From: Strongyloides papillosus
Taxonomy: Eukaryota; Nematoda; Chromadorea; Rhabditida; Strongyloididae
NCBI GenBank assembly: GCA_005656395.1
Contig: SRSI01000066.1
Coordinates: 372,001 to 436,000 of the forward strand
Length of the DNA stretch: 64,000 bases
Direction of reading: 5' to 3'
Shown: positions 25,701 to 38,005 of the stretch, one piece after another
Layout: each line of letters opens with the position of its first letter
Numbering within the stretch: position 1 is the first letter of the stretch
Translations under genes and position numbers: made by a program
The notes under the pieces: generated by a model
What the model was told of the DNA's origin: nothing
Database searches by the model: none
What the model saw: only the letters and a program-made list of their open reading frames with translations

Positions 25701-26274
25701 CTATATTTGTTCCACTTTCAGTAGACATTTGTATAATTTCATTGTCAAATGCTTCATTACCATACTCACCCCAAATATTAAATTCCAGCAAACGTAGTTG
25801 TTTAGCAATTCGAGATGAAATTTGTAAATCATCACTACATGTTGGACCTACGAAAGCTTCAATACCTTGAACCCCAGAATTTAATTTTTTGTTACTATAA
25901 TATAATTTTGATAAAATATAAGCACCTTCACCACCTTCATTAACATTTTCACATGATGGTACTATATCAGAAAATATAGGATTTATTGTAAAAAGTAGTG
26001 ATGTATTTCCTTTATAAATATTATTAATAGAATTTTGAAAAAATACTTTTATGTTACTTGACCATGAATTATCGTATATTATGCCAACATTCATCGACAA
26101 TGGCTTAGCATATGAAGGTGCTTCAAATACTACTTGTGAATATGTAGTAGTGTTGGAAAAAACAATGAATAAGTAATATGCAAAGAAATAAAAATTGTAT
26201 AAAAAAATATTAAATTTATCAAGGCAAACAATAACTTTAATATAATTACAAATTTTTTTGCAGAAAAAATACAT
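22713..26274 (-). CDS. Receptor-type guanylate cyclase with altered active site
   Basis: A nematode GCY-family receptor. Exons 26274-25246, 25198-24335 and 24284-22713 give 1154 aa. Order: hydrophobic leader within the first 45 residues, ligand-binding-like ectodomain, one membrane segment (about 514-535, TIIIIVAVILTVLLVTLLFV), kinase-homology domain with HGGLTPANC in place of HRD (so no kinase activity), helical linker (LEKEQQRAEQILLELIP) and cyclase domain. The cyclase keeps both metal Asp residues (NSDIVGFTSL, about 960; TIGDAYVV, about 1004), the Glu in IETIGD and the Cys in FCIFG. But FGDTVNTASRM of active enzymes reads FGHTALIASKM (about 1075-1085): Asp to His, Asn to Leu and Arg to Lys. 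It is probably a sensory-neuron receptor by family. Whether it makes cGMP is doubtful. The second junction uses donor GTTTGT; the exact start is less sure. Confidence 0.9.
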
Positions 26275-27490
26275 AATTCTTCCTTAAAAAATATTTAACA
26301 TTAAAAATATTTATTAAAAAGTTGGAAAAAATATCCGAGACATCTAATAGTTTTACCCAAGAAAGAATACTTGAAGTGTCCCCTATAATAAAACAATTGA
26401 AGAAGCTATTTAAACAGTATTATTATATTATCATAAATTGTTTCCATAACAACAAATCTTTTTACTTTTTATGCTTTTTTCCTGTATATTTTTTTAATTT
26501 TCAAACCATTCATTTATTTACATAATCCCATCATATTACCAAGAGAATTTAAGGTATATTTTTTTATGTTTTATAATTATTTAACTTTATTATGAAATAG
26601 TTAATGTGTTTTTAATAATAAAAGAATTTGTGTGATTTTGTTAATAAGTTTCTTATAGTACTATTAACATTTAATGATATTCATTCATTTTATTTAATAA
26701 TATTAAACTGTTAGATTGTAAAGTACCTTGTTTGAATTACAAATTTTAAACAGGATAAAGTAAATTATTGTTACAAATAAAATAAATCCAATGATAAAAA
26801 TGATAGCAGTAGCATACAAAGTATTATAACTATAAAATTACATATAAATGAAGCTAATTTATTACCTCTAAGATATATTAATATATCTATCCGTTTGATA
26901 AGATAAACATTGATAGGTATTTTTGTTTATAAATTATATGCACTAAAAGAAAGAAGTAACATTATGTTTCCAGATAAATAAACAAGTTTTTTTATGAAAC
27001 TCTTCACATTGTAATATATTTTATAAATATTTTTACACGTGAACAAAACATTAAAATTAAATTGTTATTTTTTTAAATAATTTTTAATATACAATAATTA
27101 AAACTATCCGGAGTATTATGAAAATATTTTTTCAGTTTCTTTCTACACACAAAGTAAAGTCAATAAAATTAATTACTGTTTGGAGATTTAATTGTCTCTA
27201 TAACTTTTTTTTTTAATTACAAAATTGCATGTGAGTATTTTAAACTCCAATTTCTTTGAAAAATGAACATACACTAAATTGAAAAATCAACGAGACCACC
27301 ATGTATGCTTTACATACTAGCATTTGACTGCGTTTTTACAAACTCCTATAATAAAAAGAAATACCGTAAAGTCAACATTTTTCCAATATATTTTTGAATT
27401 GAATGAGTGCTTGTCCTTAATTTGCCAGACACTTAATTCAATCTTTAATTAAATTCAATCTAATAGTAAGTAATATTAACTAATTATTCA
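26275..27490. other. Intergenic between divergent genes, 1.2 kb
   Basis: Upstream of both the guanylate cyclase and the F-box-like gene. A 67-codon plus-strand frame at 26322-26525 is Phe/Lys-rich noise with no splice context. The segment at about 27291-27350 is a little less AT-rich (contains GAGACCACCATG). No defined motif. Confidence 0.45.
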
Positions 27491-29341
27491 ATGGTGTTAC
27501 CAAAGAAGCGCGGATTATCGAAAAGGAATAATAAACAAACACGCATTAGTATTTTTAAAAAATCTAAAAATGTGAATTCCAAAAATTTGGGGAGAAGAAA
27601 AAATTCAACATCCAAGAAAAAAGAAGGTAAATCAAATCTCCGACCATCTGTAAGAAAGAGAAAACGTACAATTATAAAACGAAACCCAAGAAGAGATATT
27701 GTACCCAAGACAAATAAGGGGAAATTTTGTATACTAAATTCTAGTGAAATAAATAATATCAAAACTATTTTATTTCATAAACCTATTGTTTCCAAAATTG
27801 CATATAATCTCACCAGTCCAAAAGACAGATTGTACTTTTCATTGGTTAACAAAGTAATTTATGATTCTATCAAAGATGTTCCTTTCATTGGAACAAGAGT
27901 ATTGGATAATAGAAGACTGTTAATTGAGGTCTACGCAACTTCGATCAATTCTGCTGGAGGTTCAATTTCAGTTTCAATAGCAAATGTCACACGAAAATTC
28001 ATATTTTTTGATAGTTATGCTTCTGATGGGAATTTTGCAAAAATGTTGAAATTTCTAAAGTTTTTTAGAAATCAAGTACATCAAATTTGCATCGAAAGAA
28101 AAGTAACTAATGGAAAATTTCACAATTTTATTGAAATCGGATGGCTTCCACTTATTTTGAAACACATAAATAAAGAAAACTTCCCCAATTTAGACATCTT
28201 ATCATTTTGCTATGTTTCTTTCAAAAATACTGGCTATGGTAGTTATGGATATTTGCCAATTGCCAAAGTTTGTTTCCATGAATGTGAATTTGGTGACGAG
28301 TCACCTTTTATATTTCCTAAGAAAATGGATCAATTGTATTATGATAGTGTAAATAATATACCAGTGAAACTTTTATCTAATATTGATGTTATTGAGAAAG
28401 GTGCTGGAGAGTGTAAATATAGTTTAAGTTCAGTGGAATCATATAATACATTTGTTAATTTTATTCAACAATCGAATGTCTTTGAAATAGAAGGACAGTT
28501 AACAATGAACATGTTAAATTTTCAAACAGTTTTTTTAAAAGATCATATATATGAGTTTATTGAATTAAGAATAGATAATGGTAAAACTATTAAAGTTTTA
28601 GCCAACTTAAAACATCTTCTTACTTTAAAATTGGAGTACCTGAAAGAACTTATTTTAGTTTTTGTAAAAACACCAATTGTTCTTTCAAGTGAATTTGTTT
28701 TAACCTTATGTGAGATATTGGAAAAAGCAAAAAACCTTAGAATTTTAAGATTCTGTGGTGATTACAGACAAAGAGTGAGGTTTTCTGAGTATGATAGTGA
28801 AGAAAAAATTTTTGGTAGTATTAGTAATACTGTCAATGTACTTGAAGTATCTGTTGGAAATTGGCAAACAATAAGAGGGATGAGTTATTTAGCTAATCGC
28901 CTGACAAATTTAGAGCTAATTATATTAAATAGTATTATTTACCCATCTTTCGATATTCCTACAATTTTTCATATATTTAAAAATGTAAGGAATTTTGTGA
29001 TATCTATTGTTGAAAAACATTCTGGAGAAATAGCACATCAATGGATTGTGGAATTTTTAAATCCTCGTAATATAAATAATTCTACCAAAATTTTCGACAG
29101 TCTTATTGTCTCAATTAGTGGAGAAAAGTTTTACAATTCGATTATAGATGTTATAAAAGGTAGAACTTCAGAATTGTGTAATCAAGTTGATTTATCTTTG
29201 CTTGAGAATGGTATATGTGAATTTTTAGTTTGTTGGAAAAATCAAAATTTACGGAAAGTGAGGAGATTTACGGACACACGATGTCGGCATTGTTGTGCTG
29301 GAGAAGAAAATAAAATTTTAACATCATTACGCAAAAAGTAA
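27491..29341 (+). CDS. F-box-like protein with basic N-terminus, 616 aa
   Basis: A single-exon gene. Residues 1-75 are extremely Lys/Arg-rich (KKRGLSKRNNKQ, RKRKRTIIKR) and look like a nuclear or nucleolar targeting region. Residues about 97-127 (HKPIVSKIAYNLTSPKDRLY) resemble a weak F-box-like helix set. The remainder has alternating strand and helix segments with Leu/Ile spacing that suggests degenerate leucine-rich repeats. The C-terminus has Cys/His pairs (TRCRHCCAGE). F-box-like proteins of this build are expanded and fast-evolving in nematodes, so a substrate adaptor of an SCF ligase is a fair inference, but no partner can be named. Codon use matches its neighbours. Confidence 0.65.
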   Translation: MVLPKKRGLSKRNNKQTRISIFKKSKNVNSKNLGRRKNSTSKKKEGKSNLRPSVRKRKRTIIKRNPRRDIVPKTNKGKFCILNSSEINNIKTILFHKPIVSKIAYNLTSPKDRLYFSLVNKVIYDSIKDVPFIGTRVLDNRRLLIEVYATSINSAGGSISVSIANVTRKFIFFDSYASDGNFAKMLKFLKFFRNQVHQICIERKVTNGKFHNFIEIGWLPLILKHINKENFPNLDILSFCYVSFKNTGYGSYGYLPIAKVCFHECEFGDESPFIFPKKMDQLYYDSVNNIPVKLLSNIDVIEKGAGECKYSLSSVESYNTFVNFIQQSNVFEIEGQLTMNMLNFQTVFLKDHIYEFIELRIDNGKTIKVLANLKHLLTLKLEYLKELILVFVKTPIVLSSEFVLTLCEILEKAKNLRILRFCGDYRQRVRFSEYDSEEKIFGSISNTVNVLEVSVGNWQTIRGMSYLANRLTNLELIILNSIIYPSFDIPTIFHIFKNVRNFVISIVEKHSGEIAHQWIVEFLNPRNINNSTKIFDSLIVSISGEKFYNSIIDVIKGRTSELCNQVDLSLLENGICEFLVCWKNQNLRKVRRFTDTRCRHCCAGEENKILTSLRKK

Positions 29342-29832
29342 CTTCTCTGTTCATTTTATTGGTTTTTTTTAAACATCTTACAATGTACAAGATTTTTCTT
29401 AAAATGTTTTGTTTACACATTAAATTTCTTTTTTATGTGGAAATTCTATAGAAATCAAAAAATTTTTTAAAGTCAGTTAATAATTGTACTTACAAGAAAG
29501 CTTTAATACATTCTGCATTTTCAATCTTGATAAATTACTTTTTAGAGGCAAGGAAAAATCAAATATTCTAAAATATTTTAATATTAATTTTGCCTCATAA
29601 TTCAATATTAATTTAAAAGACTAATTTAATAATAAATTTCATCTACACTTTTCTTATCAGAATGTTTTTTATTGTCAATTATTGTTAATTTATCTAATAA
29701 TCTCGGAAATTAACTAAAAAAGATTGATGGATTTTAAATTGAAGAATTTTAAATAACATTAACAAATATATTTTATATTAATAAACTCTGATAATACAAT
29801 TTTAAGTGAAATTTTATACCCGTGGATTTTTT
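29342..29832. other. Tail-to-tail spacer, 0.5 kb
   Basis: Between two converging genes, so probably their 3' UTRs. AT-rich; no coding frame or strong hairpin seen. Confidence 0.45.
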
Positions 29833-31747
29833 TTACATTATATTACAACCATAAGAATGCCTATTATCATCTTTCCATTCACAAAATTCATTGTCCATCG
29901 ATGACAATTGCAAACTTGCTGCTAAAATTAAAATTTTAAGGGAAAATTTAATTGGCGTAGATATAAACTCGATATATTTATTTTCAACAAATTTAGCAAC
30001 CATTTTCCCATTAGAGTTAGAAGGTTCTGAAGTGATTTCATAACAGTCCCATACAGATGCTATTTGTTGATTAGTTGTAGTTTTTTTTGCCTTTTCATAA
30101 CTTTTATCATTAAACATAACATTTCTAGTATTTTCACGTTTTGTTCTAAAGAAAAAAAACTAAAACAAATTATTTTACTACTTACGATTTTACAATAATG
30201 TTTTCATTTACTGATGCATTTTTTTTCTCATCCTTTTTCTCTTTCTCATTTTCTATTGCAACTTCCTTGACAATAAATGATGTATGTTCTTCTTTTACAT
30301 CATTCTTATCATTTCCATTATCTCCCTCTTTTCCATTAATTGTTTCTATCTTAAGACTTTGACTTAAAGAAGTTGAAGAAGTCTCTGGAGTTTTACGATT
30401 AGACACGCTGTTCGAACAAGTTCCATTATTAAGTAATTTTGTGTTATTTTTATCTAATGGAGTCTTTTTAGGATTGTAATTAGTTTGCCTTTCATAGGTA
30501 GATGTTTCAAATAAATTTTGATTGTCATCTTCATTGGGTAGTGTTGAATTTAAAATAATAATATTTTTACAATCTAAACGTGCAATTAGTTCATCGTTCT
30601 TGTCATATATTAAAAATGGATAGCCTTTCAAAAAATATCCTATAATTTCTCCATCACAAGTCATAACTGTATATTTCTTATTATATGACTCTTTATTTGA
30701 AAAGTGTGTTTCATTGTAAGAAGATGTAGTAGTATATTTAATATTTTTATTTTCCATTTCTATTACTTTGTCATGCTTATTATTTTTTCCCTTTGTCTTC
30801 TTAAATTGATTTTTGTTGCTATCATTAACTATAATTTCTTCATCATATAAATCAACTTCGTGATTATTTCTATGATTTTTTGGCAGATTAAAATTTATAT
30901 TATTTGACGAAATATTACTTTTGCTTCCACATATTGTAGCACATCCAAAAATACCAGAACTCCTATCATCATTATTACTATAACCTCCACAATTTGTTAA
31001 AAAATTTCCAATAAAACAATAATTTGAAGGACTACTATCAAAGTCCACAATTTGTAAAATAGTTCGACCATATGACTCTAAAATCCACTTTGACCTGAAA
31101 CATTCACTTTTTTTCCAAACGTCAATTAATGGAAAGCCAGTTATATCTGTTAACTAAAAAAATAGAAAATAAAAATATTAAAATTTTCAAAACAAACCTG
31201 TATATCATTTCCTTTTCTACCTTTAATCTTACCATAATTTGTAGTAGCTAAATATTGAAGAATTTGATTTTTATTTGGTGCCATTCCTAAAGTTATGGAA
31301 GTATATTTTTTGTCAACCTCTAAAAACTCATCCTCCATATCATCTTCACACTCCTCCTCCTGCCAACTATTATTTTCTCTTATATTATCAATTTCTATTA
31401 TCTCTCTAGTTTCTTGGCTCTCATCGATGTTAGAGCCCAAACTTTTACAATATTTATATTTTAACTCTTTTATCTCCTTGTCTTCATATTTTTTTTTGTT
31501 ATGACGATAATTTTTTTCACCATTCTGATGAATAATTAGATTTTGAACTTCATCATCTGCTTCATAATCTGATAATGACATGTCGTTTTCTTTGGTGCCT
31601 TTTAACCTGTTCTCAGTTGATGATTTTTTCCATTTTTCATCTAAATAAATTCAGTTTTGTTATTTTAAATTTAACTAAATTTTTTCAAAACATGCCTTCA
31701 TGAATAAATGACGTTAATGATGGAGAAACTTCAACTTTTTTTGGCAT
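29833..31747 (-). CDS. Divergent protein, possibly scramblase-like, 591 aa
   Basis: Four exons (31747-31696, 31640-31198, 31153-30186, 30145-29833). The first intron (31641-31695) has a GC donor (GAAG/GCATGT); the other two are GT-AG. The product begins MPKKVEVSPSLTSF, has a long acidic, disordered part (residues about 40-135), then short ordered blocks separated by low-complexity Asn/Lys/Ser tracts. The ordered blocks are LTDITGFPLIDVWKKSECFR, MTCDGEIIGYFLKGYPFLIY and, near the end, VWDCYEITSE plus FSLKILILAASLQLSSMD. Their order and the final hydrophobic helix remind me of the phospholipid-scramblase/Tubby-like barrel, whose last strand leads into a buried helix. This is a weak, by-eye analogy. 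No Cys-rich palmitoylation motif and no clear calcium site are visible. Function is otherwise unknown. Confidence 0.6.
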
Positions 31748-34700
31748 ATTTAATATTTATCGACTATTAAAGTACCAATGTTTTTTTTCAAATAAAGATG
31801 TTCTAAAAATAAATTCTTTTGTTAGAATTATATTATTTTGGTAGGAATATTTTTCTATAAAGTAACAAACAAATATAAATTTTTTTTATAAAATATTTAT
31901 GGAAATTGCATTTTTTGAATACTTAACAAGGTATATGAAATAAAGCTATAGTTAGATTTATGTATAAATTATGAACAATCTAGATGAATTCATTGTTATG
32001 ATATTGTAATTATTACTTGTCAACTCATTACTAGTAAACTTATGAAATGGTTATTACTATTGCAAAATATAAAAGTCAATCAAATATTTATGGTATAATG
32101 TATCAAAAACACTATCATTCACATTTTACTGGAGTCAATAAATACCTATTTAAAATATTATATTTGGTAAAGTAAATAGAGAAACTACTTTAATATAACA
32201 TTTTAAAACTTTTATAATTTTGAATATTCAACATATTCAATTTCTTGGATGTTAAAAAAATTAATAAATGAATAATTATTCTAAAATGTGGTAACGAAGT
32301 TTTACAAACATTTTTAAGACATATTGAAGGTTTTATATCATATTATTAGTCTTCAAAATAAAAGCATTCTTCTTTTAAAAATATTTGCGCATAAAACAAT
32401 GCCACAATTGGAGCTTAAATAAATATAAATCGCCAATACTATGAATTTGTAAAATGATATTTATATTTTTGAAATAAATGACAATAAAAAGAAATAGGAG
32501 ATAAATAAATATATTTGATAATTTATAATTTTTGTAAAATTTAAAACTATTTTAATTTACTTAATATATACATTTAAAACATTATATTTTGACAATTTTC
32601 TAAAATTTTATCCTTTCATTCACTATCAAATAAGAGGATGGTTCAAAACACTTAATGAAATTAATTTATTTTTAACATTAGTAAAAATTTTCTAAATATT
32701 TCTTTTTTAATTATAATTTTCATGAAAAATATTTTAGTATTATGCAATATATTAAGGATTTAAAATAAAATGTTGACATTATTTTAAATTTAAATTTAGA
32801 AAATCAAATTTGCTACGTTATTTTCTAATTTCCTTCGCTGGATTTTGATAAAAAAACAACTTGAATTTTAAAAAATATACAGTATAGTAAAAAAAGACTA
32901 TTTTTAAAAATGCACTAAGAGTCAATAAAGATTTCAACTTTGCACAAATATGATTAAATATAATTAACTAAATAAAAAAAATGGAAGTAAATAAATTTCT
33001 AAGTAACAACTTATTTTCTATTTTGACATATTATGGAAGTGCAAATTTTTTTACTATATATATTATTAGTATTCTTAATAAAAAATTAATTATTCAAAAA
33101 CATAATCAAGAATCAATTTTTTTTCAAAAAGCCTCTCAAAAAAATATGTTGTCAGTAAAAACAAAAACAATAATGCCTGTTCAATCTGTTTCCTCATACT
33201 AAAATTTTATTTCTTTTGTTGGAAATGACATAACTTAAATGTCATAATAGTTAAGACTATCAAAAAGACGAAAAAATTAGTTTATGTTTATTTACTTCTT
33301 TAGACAAAAGGAATATAAATTTTTCTGAAAGAAAAAGTTATTTTATGTAAAAGAAAAAGTTTAATTAATAGCAAGAACTTATTTTTGACAAAGTATAAAT
33401 TGTAAAAATTAAAATTGTAACGTGTTTTATTGAAATTAAATACATTTGGACTATATACTTTGTAAGAAAATGTTTAAAGCCAAAGTGGTCGTATTTGAGA
33501 AAAAAATTTTTTGGCCGTATTACATTTTCAATAAGAACTCATTCTTAAAATTGATAGTTTATAATATTTGGATGTTTTTTATTTCTATGACAAATTCATT
33601 CAAAAAAAGACATTAGAGTATTATAGTGGCTACAATATATTAAATATTTTTTGTTTTTATTATAATTTCCACGATAATAATAGTAGGACAAAGTATTCGT
33701 ATTATACTATCAAAAACTTCTAAAATAATTTTATTGTTTTCTTAACATGCGGATTAAAAAATACAACAATTATTATTACAAATAAATTAAATAATTTAAT
33801 CTTATTTTAAAAGTAGACTATAATTATTAGATTTAAAATAACAAATAGAAATAAAAACTGTTACATTTACACAATAAATTTGAATATAAATAAGTTTAAA
33901 TCATAAAGTTTATTTAAAATAATATCTTATTCTTAAAATTTATTTATTCTTAAAGAGTTATTCTACAACATAATCTATTTTATCAAAAGAAAGGGTAAAA
34001 ATAATCTTATTAGTGAAACATTATATCTTAAAAATTTAGAATTTAATGTTGCCGAAATTGTCAATTTAAAATGAAATTATATATATCTAAAGTATTATTA
34101 TTTGAAATTTTAAAATATTTTAATATAAAATTTTTCATAACAAATGTTAAAAAATCTAACTTTAATTATTAAAAAAAATAATAAATATAAATTTTTTATG
34201 TGCATCTTAACGAAAACAATTTTTATGCATGAAACCTCAAGTAAGGATAAATTTCAAAAAATATCTTTATAGTATTTGACAAACAGTTTTGTTTTAAATA
34301 AAGAAAAAATTATAATGAAATTTTATTAAATTATATACTAAACTTGTCTTCTACTTAAATTTTATCTTTAATCAAATACATGCTAATAAATAAGCAGAAT
34401 TTCAATAATTTTAGAGATAGAAGATGTAAAATTAAAAAACGACAATTTGATTAAAATAAGAAATTATGTTTTTCTTTTAATATTATAAAAGTTTATTGTA
34501 TTAAAACAAAATAAAAAAAGCATGTAAATTTTTTACACAATGTTTATATTTTATATTCGTTCATCCATAAGATTATAAAAGTACAATTCTAATTGAAAAA
34601 CGATATTATATTTGACATTACTTTATGTATTACAGAACATATTATAACTAACCAATAATTATACATAGTTTAGATTACTTAACTATTTTTAATGAAATTA

Positions 34701-36152
34701 TTTATTAATTTTAAAATTATTGTTAATAATTATAATAAAAAGAAATTATTATAGATATCATTATATGACATATTCTAAAACTTTTAAAGTTAGTATAAGT
34801 ATGAAAACATTAATAAATCATTGTTTGATCATTTAGTAATTCAAAAAAATTTGTAAAAGAGTGTGTTTAAAATAAAATACAAATTTAAATAATCTTGTAA
34901 TATCCGTTCAACTTATATATGCATAAAGAGAAGTTATATTTAAATTATACGTATATTTAAGCATGAAACTTGAGAGTAAAGTGAAATTATACACGCAATG
35001 GATCATTGAATATGTGGATTTGTCATTTGGTCCATAAAATAAAAGATATTTTGAGAAATCAAAATGTTAAATAAAATGTATTATAATTAAAAGATTTTAA
35101 TAGGTTATTAACCAATTAAACGATATCCATTTAAAAACCTTATAAATTGTATATTTCATTATATGGAAAAATACATGGGAAAATTTATATATTCCAGAAG
35201 TAAAAATAGCTAACAATCTAATTAATGTATATAAAAGCATAAATATTTATTAATATAGTCATAGGTTTTGAAATCAAAAGGATGCCTAACATAGTAAAAA
35301 AAAAGTAATTTATAGATTAATATTAATAAATATTTAGTAGTACCTTTTTAATAATTTAATATATACTTATTAAAATAACATTCATTTTCAAATTTGCATA
35401 AAAGTAAATATAATAACAATGTGATAGGTAAAAGAAAATAAAGGAAATTACATTGAGATTATAATGTAAAAATACAGCTATTAATGTTAGATACTTCGAA
35501 TTTATGTAAAGGAAACTAAATATTAAATAGATGCGAATATTAAACTTTTTGCCAATCTTTTATACTTATTATTTTTACAGAATAGGTGAATTAAAATTAA
35601 TATATTTTAATTTATGTATTTTAAATTATCTTTTTTCAGAATGATAACTACATTTTTTTTAATTAAACAACATAAATAACTACATTAAAAAATGAATAAT
35701 TTGAAGAGAAAAATAATTGGTCGGAGATAATTTTCTATTCCGTTTAATGTACATAATTACTATATTTTATTATGACTAAATATCTTAACATGCTTCAAAA
35801 CACTCTTCCTTTTTTTAAGCTCTCTAATTATTCAAAAAGCAACATAAAAATATGTACTCGTGGAAATTAAACAAAACTATCTTCTTCAAAACATCCTTCA
35901 ATGTTGTTTGCTAAAATAATGACATTAACTAAGTTAAAACCAATGAAAGACGAAATAACCAATTTATAAATTAATCTTTATTGCATTGTTTTGCTGGTAA
36001 AATAACAATATGACAAGATCTCTTTATTTTCATTAGGAATACGATGATTTATCTATATCAATAATGTTATAGAAAAAAAAACTATATAAATAGATAGGTT
36101 TACTCAATAAAGTCATTACTAACCAATAACATCACCGAAAAAACTGTCTAAG
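31748..36152. other. Gene desert, 4.4 kb
   Basis: The longest gene-free stretch, between divergent genes. It is almost uniformly AT-rich with many A and T runs. One 73-codon plus-strand frame (32981-33202, MEVNKFLSNN...) starts at a real ATG but has no splice context or recognisable motif. I saw no tandem repeat, RNA gene or mobile element. Confidence 0.45.
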
Positions 36153-36921
36153 ATGAAGGTCAGTTTACGTTATTTCATATCCATTAATTTTTTTTCTATA
36201 GGGTGAAAAAAATTTTGTAGTAGAAGATGAAGGAAATATGGCAAATGTTTCCTTGGCAGTATGTAGAATTTGCTTTTCTGGTGAAACAAGTGGAGCTTTC
36301 GGAGAGGGAGATATGTATGGAACCAATTTAATAAATTCATGTGGTTGTACAGGTTCATGTGGATATTACCATCGTTATTGCTTGGAGGAGTGGATCAACA
36401 AGACAAAAGCTAAAAATTGTGAATTGTGCAAAGAATCATTTTACATGAAAGAGTACTTTTAACAATATGTTATTTAATTTATTTTTTTTAGAGTACCTCC
36501 ATCATTTGCAGCTTTCATTTGCAATATGGACTATGCCTCAGAAGTTCAAAGTTTTCTAAACAGCATATTTTGTTTGATTTTAGTAAATATGTTTAATTAT
36601 ATTCTATGCTTCTATTTGCTTCCACCATTTTTCGAAAGTTCTCCTGATGATGATATTAGATATGAAGATTTTTTGGTGTGGAAGATAACCTTTGAGACAC
36701 CAGTTTTCTTTATTATTATTTTAATTTTAAGTATAATTTTCTGGTGGAGATATCAATTTAAGGTGTTCTGTAGAGAGTTTCAATTTTATAGACAGGCTAA
36801 TATGGTAATTTTTATTGTTACAACTATCGTTTTAAAATATTTTTTTTAGAAATTTTCTTTATGCAGTAAAGAAGAGAAAGGTTTTTGTAAATTAGTGGAT
36901 TCAAGTATCGCTGTAGTGTAA
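36153..36921 (+). CDS. MARCH-type RING-CH membrane E3 ligase
   Basis: Four exons (36153-36158, 36202-36452, 36492-36804, 36850-36921) give 213 aa. The RING-CH (C4HC3) zinc module fills residues about 23-81: CRIC, then a long loop with INSCGCTGSCGYYHRYCLEEW and CELC. Two membrane segments follow (about LNSIFCLILVNMFNYILCFY and FFIIILILSIIFWW), the usual MARCH layout. Such enzymes ubiquitinate other membrane proteins in the endosome or ER. The first coding exon is only ATG AAG; an internal ATG at 36238 is the fallback start. The tail is short and Cys/Lys-rich. It leads a run of four plus-strand genes. Confidence 0.85.
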
Positions 36922-37296
36922 ATTAACAAGAAGGAATGCAAATGTCATAAGGAGATATGCTATTATGTAGACTTATCGTACTTTAGAAATTCTTTATTTT
37001 AAATTCTTAAATTTTTATTTTAAAATTTTTTGTCTTTTATGATAAAGTAGATATATACTAAAAAATAAAGTTATTTTATTTCACTGAAGTGTTAACAAAT
37101 AAAAGTTCCCATTAGTTTACTAAATTTACTATTTTATAGAGGGGTAATGACAAAATAATTTGTACGTACAAATTGAAAATCCAACTGTCTTGTAACGAAT
37201 AGCACTTGAAAAATTTGGTACAATATCGTTGTTGTTCAACTATATTACCCAATATTTAACATATTTTACTAAAGTTTTAATAACTCTTCCAAACAA
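36922..37296. other. Short intergenic spacer
   Basis: About 375 bases holding the MARCH 3' UTR (AATAAA-like AAATAAAG at about 37065) and the promoter of the FUNDC gene. No other feature. Confidence 0.4.
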
Positions 37297-37771
37297 ATGG
37301 TTAATCTTGATGAATTTATCTCTAAAAACCTTTCAACGAATCCAAAGAAAAATTCACCGTATGACTATATTAAAATTGTAACTGACTATATAAAAAATAT
37401 TAATAAGAAACCCGTCTTTACACAGTTTAGTATTGGTGGTGGGTGTGGATTGTAAGTTAAAAAATAAGATATATTTAATGTATTTAAGAATATTGGGATA
37501 TATTTTTTCAAAAACATCCAGATATATATCAATTGCAATTGGTTTTTCAATCGTAATAACTCAATTCTGCATTCATAAAGGTTACCTGCGTTTTAATGAA
37601 ACTAGAATTGAAAAAGACGTCAGAAATCTAAAAGAATCTGTTTTATCTGAGCTGGGTGTCAACAATTCTGTTCTACCTCGTCAAAAGGATTTGGAATCAT
37701 TCGTCAAAAAAAATCTGTATGTTTTTAGTGGTCTGATAGCAGGAACATTCTTAGGATACGGATTTTCATAA
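37297..37771 (+). CDS. FUNDC1: FUN14-domain protein (FUNDC)
   Basis: FUNDC proteins sit in the mitochondrial outer membrane and act as mitophagy receptors. Exons 37297-37451 and 37489-37771 (37-base intron) give 145 aa, the family size. The FUN14 domain covers about residues 41-145: FTQFSIGGGCGLILGYIF, the helix ISIAIGFSIVITQFCIHKGY, LRFNETRIEKDV and the last helix FSGLIAGTFLGYGFS. The N-terminal tail has SPYDYIKI; a YxxI core after Ser resembles the LC3-binding motif of human FUNDC1 (YxxL). That reading is inference. The first frame after the donor misleads because the intron is so short. Confidence 0.85.
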
Positions 37772-38005
37772 GAAGAAAGTAATACACTTTTAACGACTTA
37801 TTTTAGCACTCTTAATACTGTAAATGAAATATTTCTAAATAAATTACGTTTTTCTCATAGAAATTTGTTCTACTCGTACTATTGTAAGACTGTCCCTTTG
37901 CAAATGTGTTTTGGAATTTCGACTACACTTTTGTTATTTTCGGCGCATTTATTAAATTTTTTTTAACACTTTTTTAAGTCTTTTTAATTTGTTTTAACTA
38001 CTATT

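Noticed and set aside
32981..33202. 73-codon frame MEVNKFLSNN in the 4.4-kb desert
   Set aside because: Starts at an ATG but has no recognised motif, no conservation evidence and no splice or promoter context; could be a young gene but cannot be supported.
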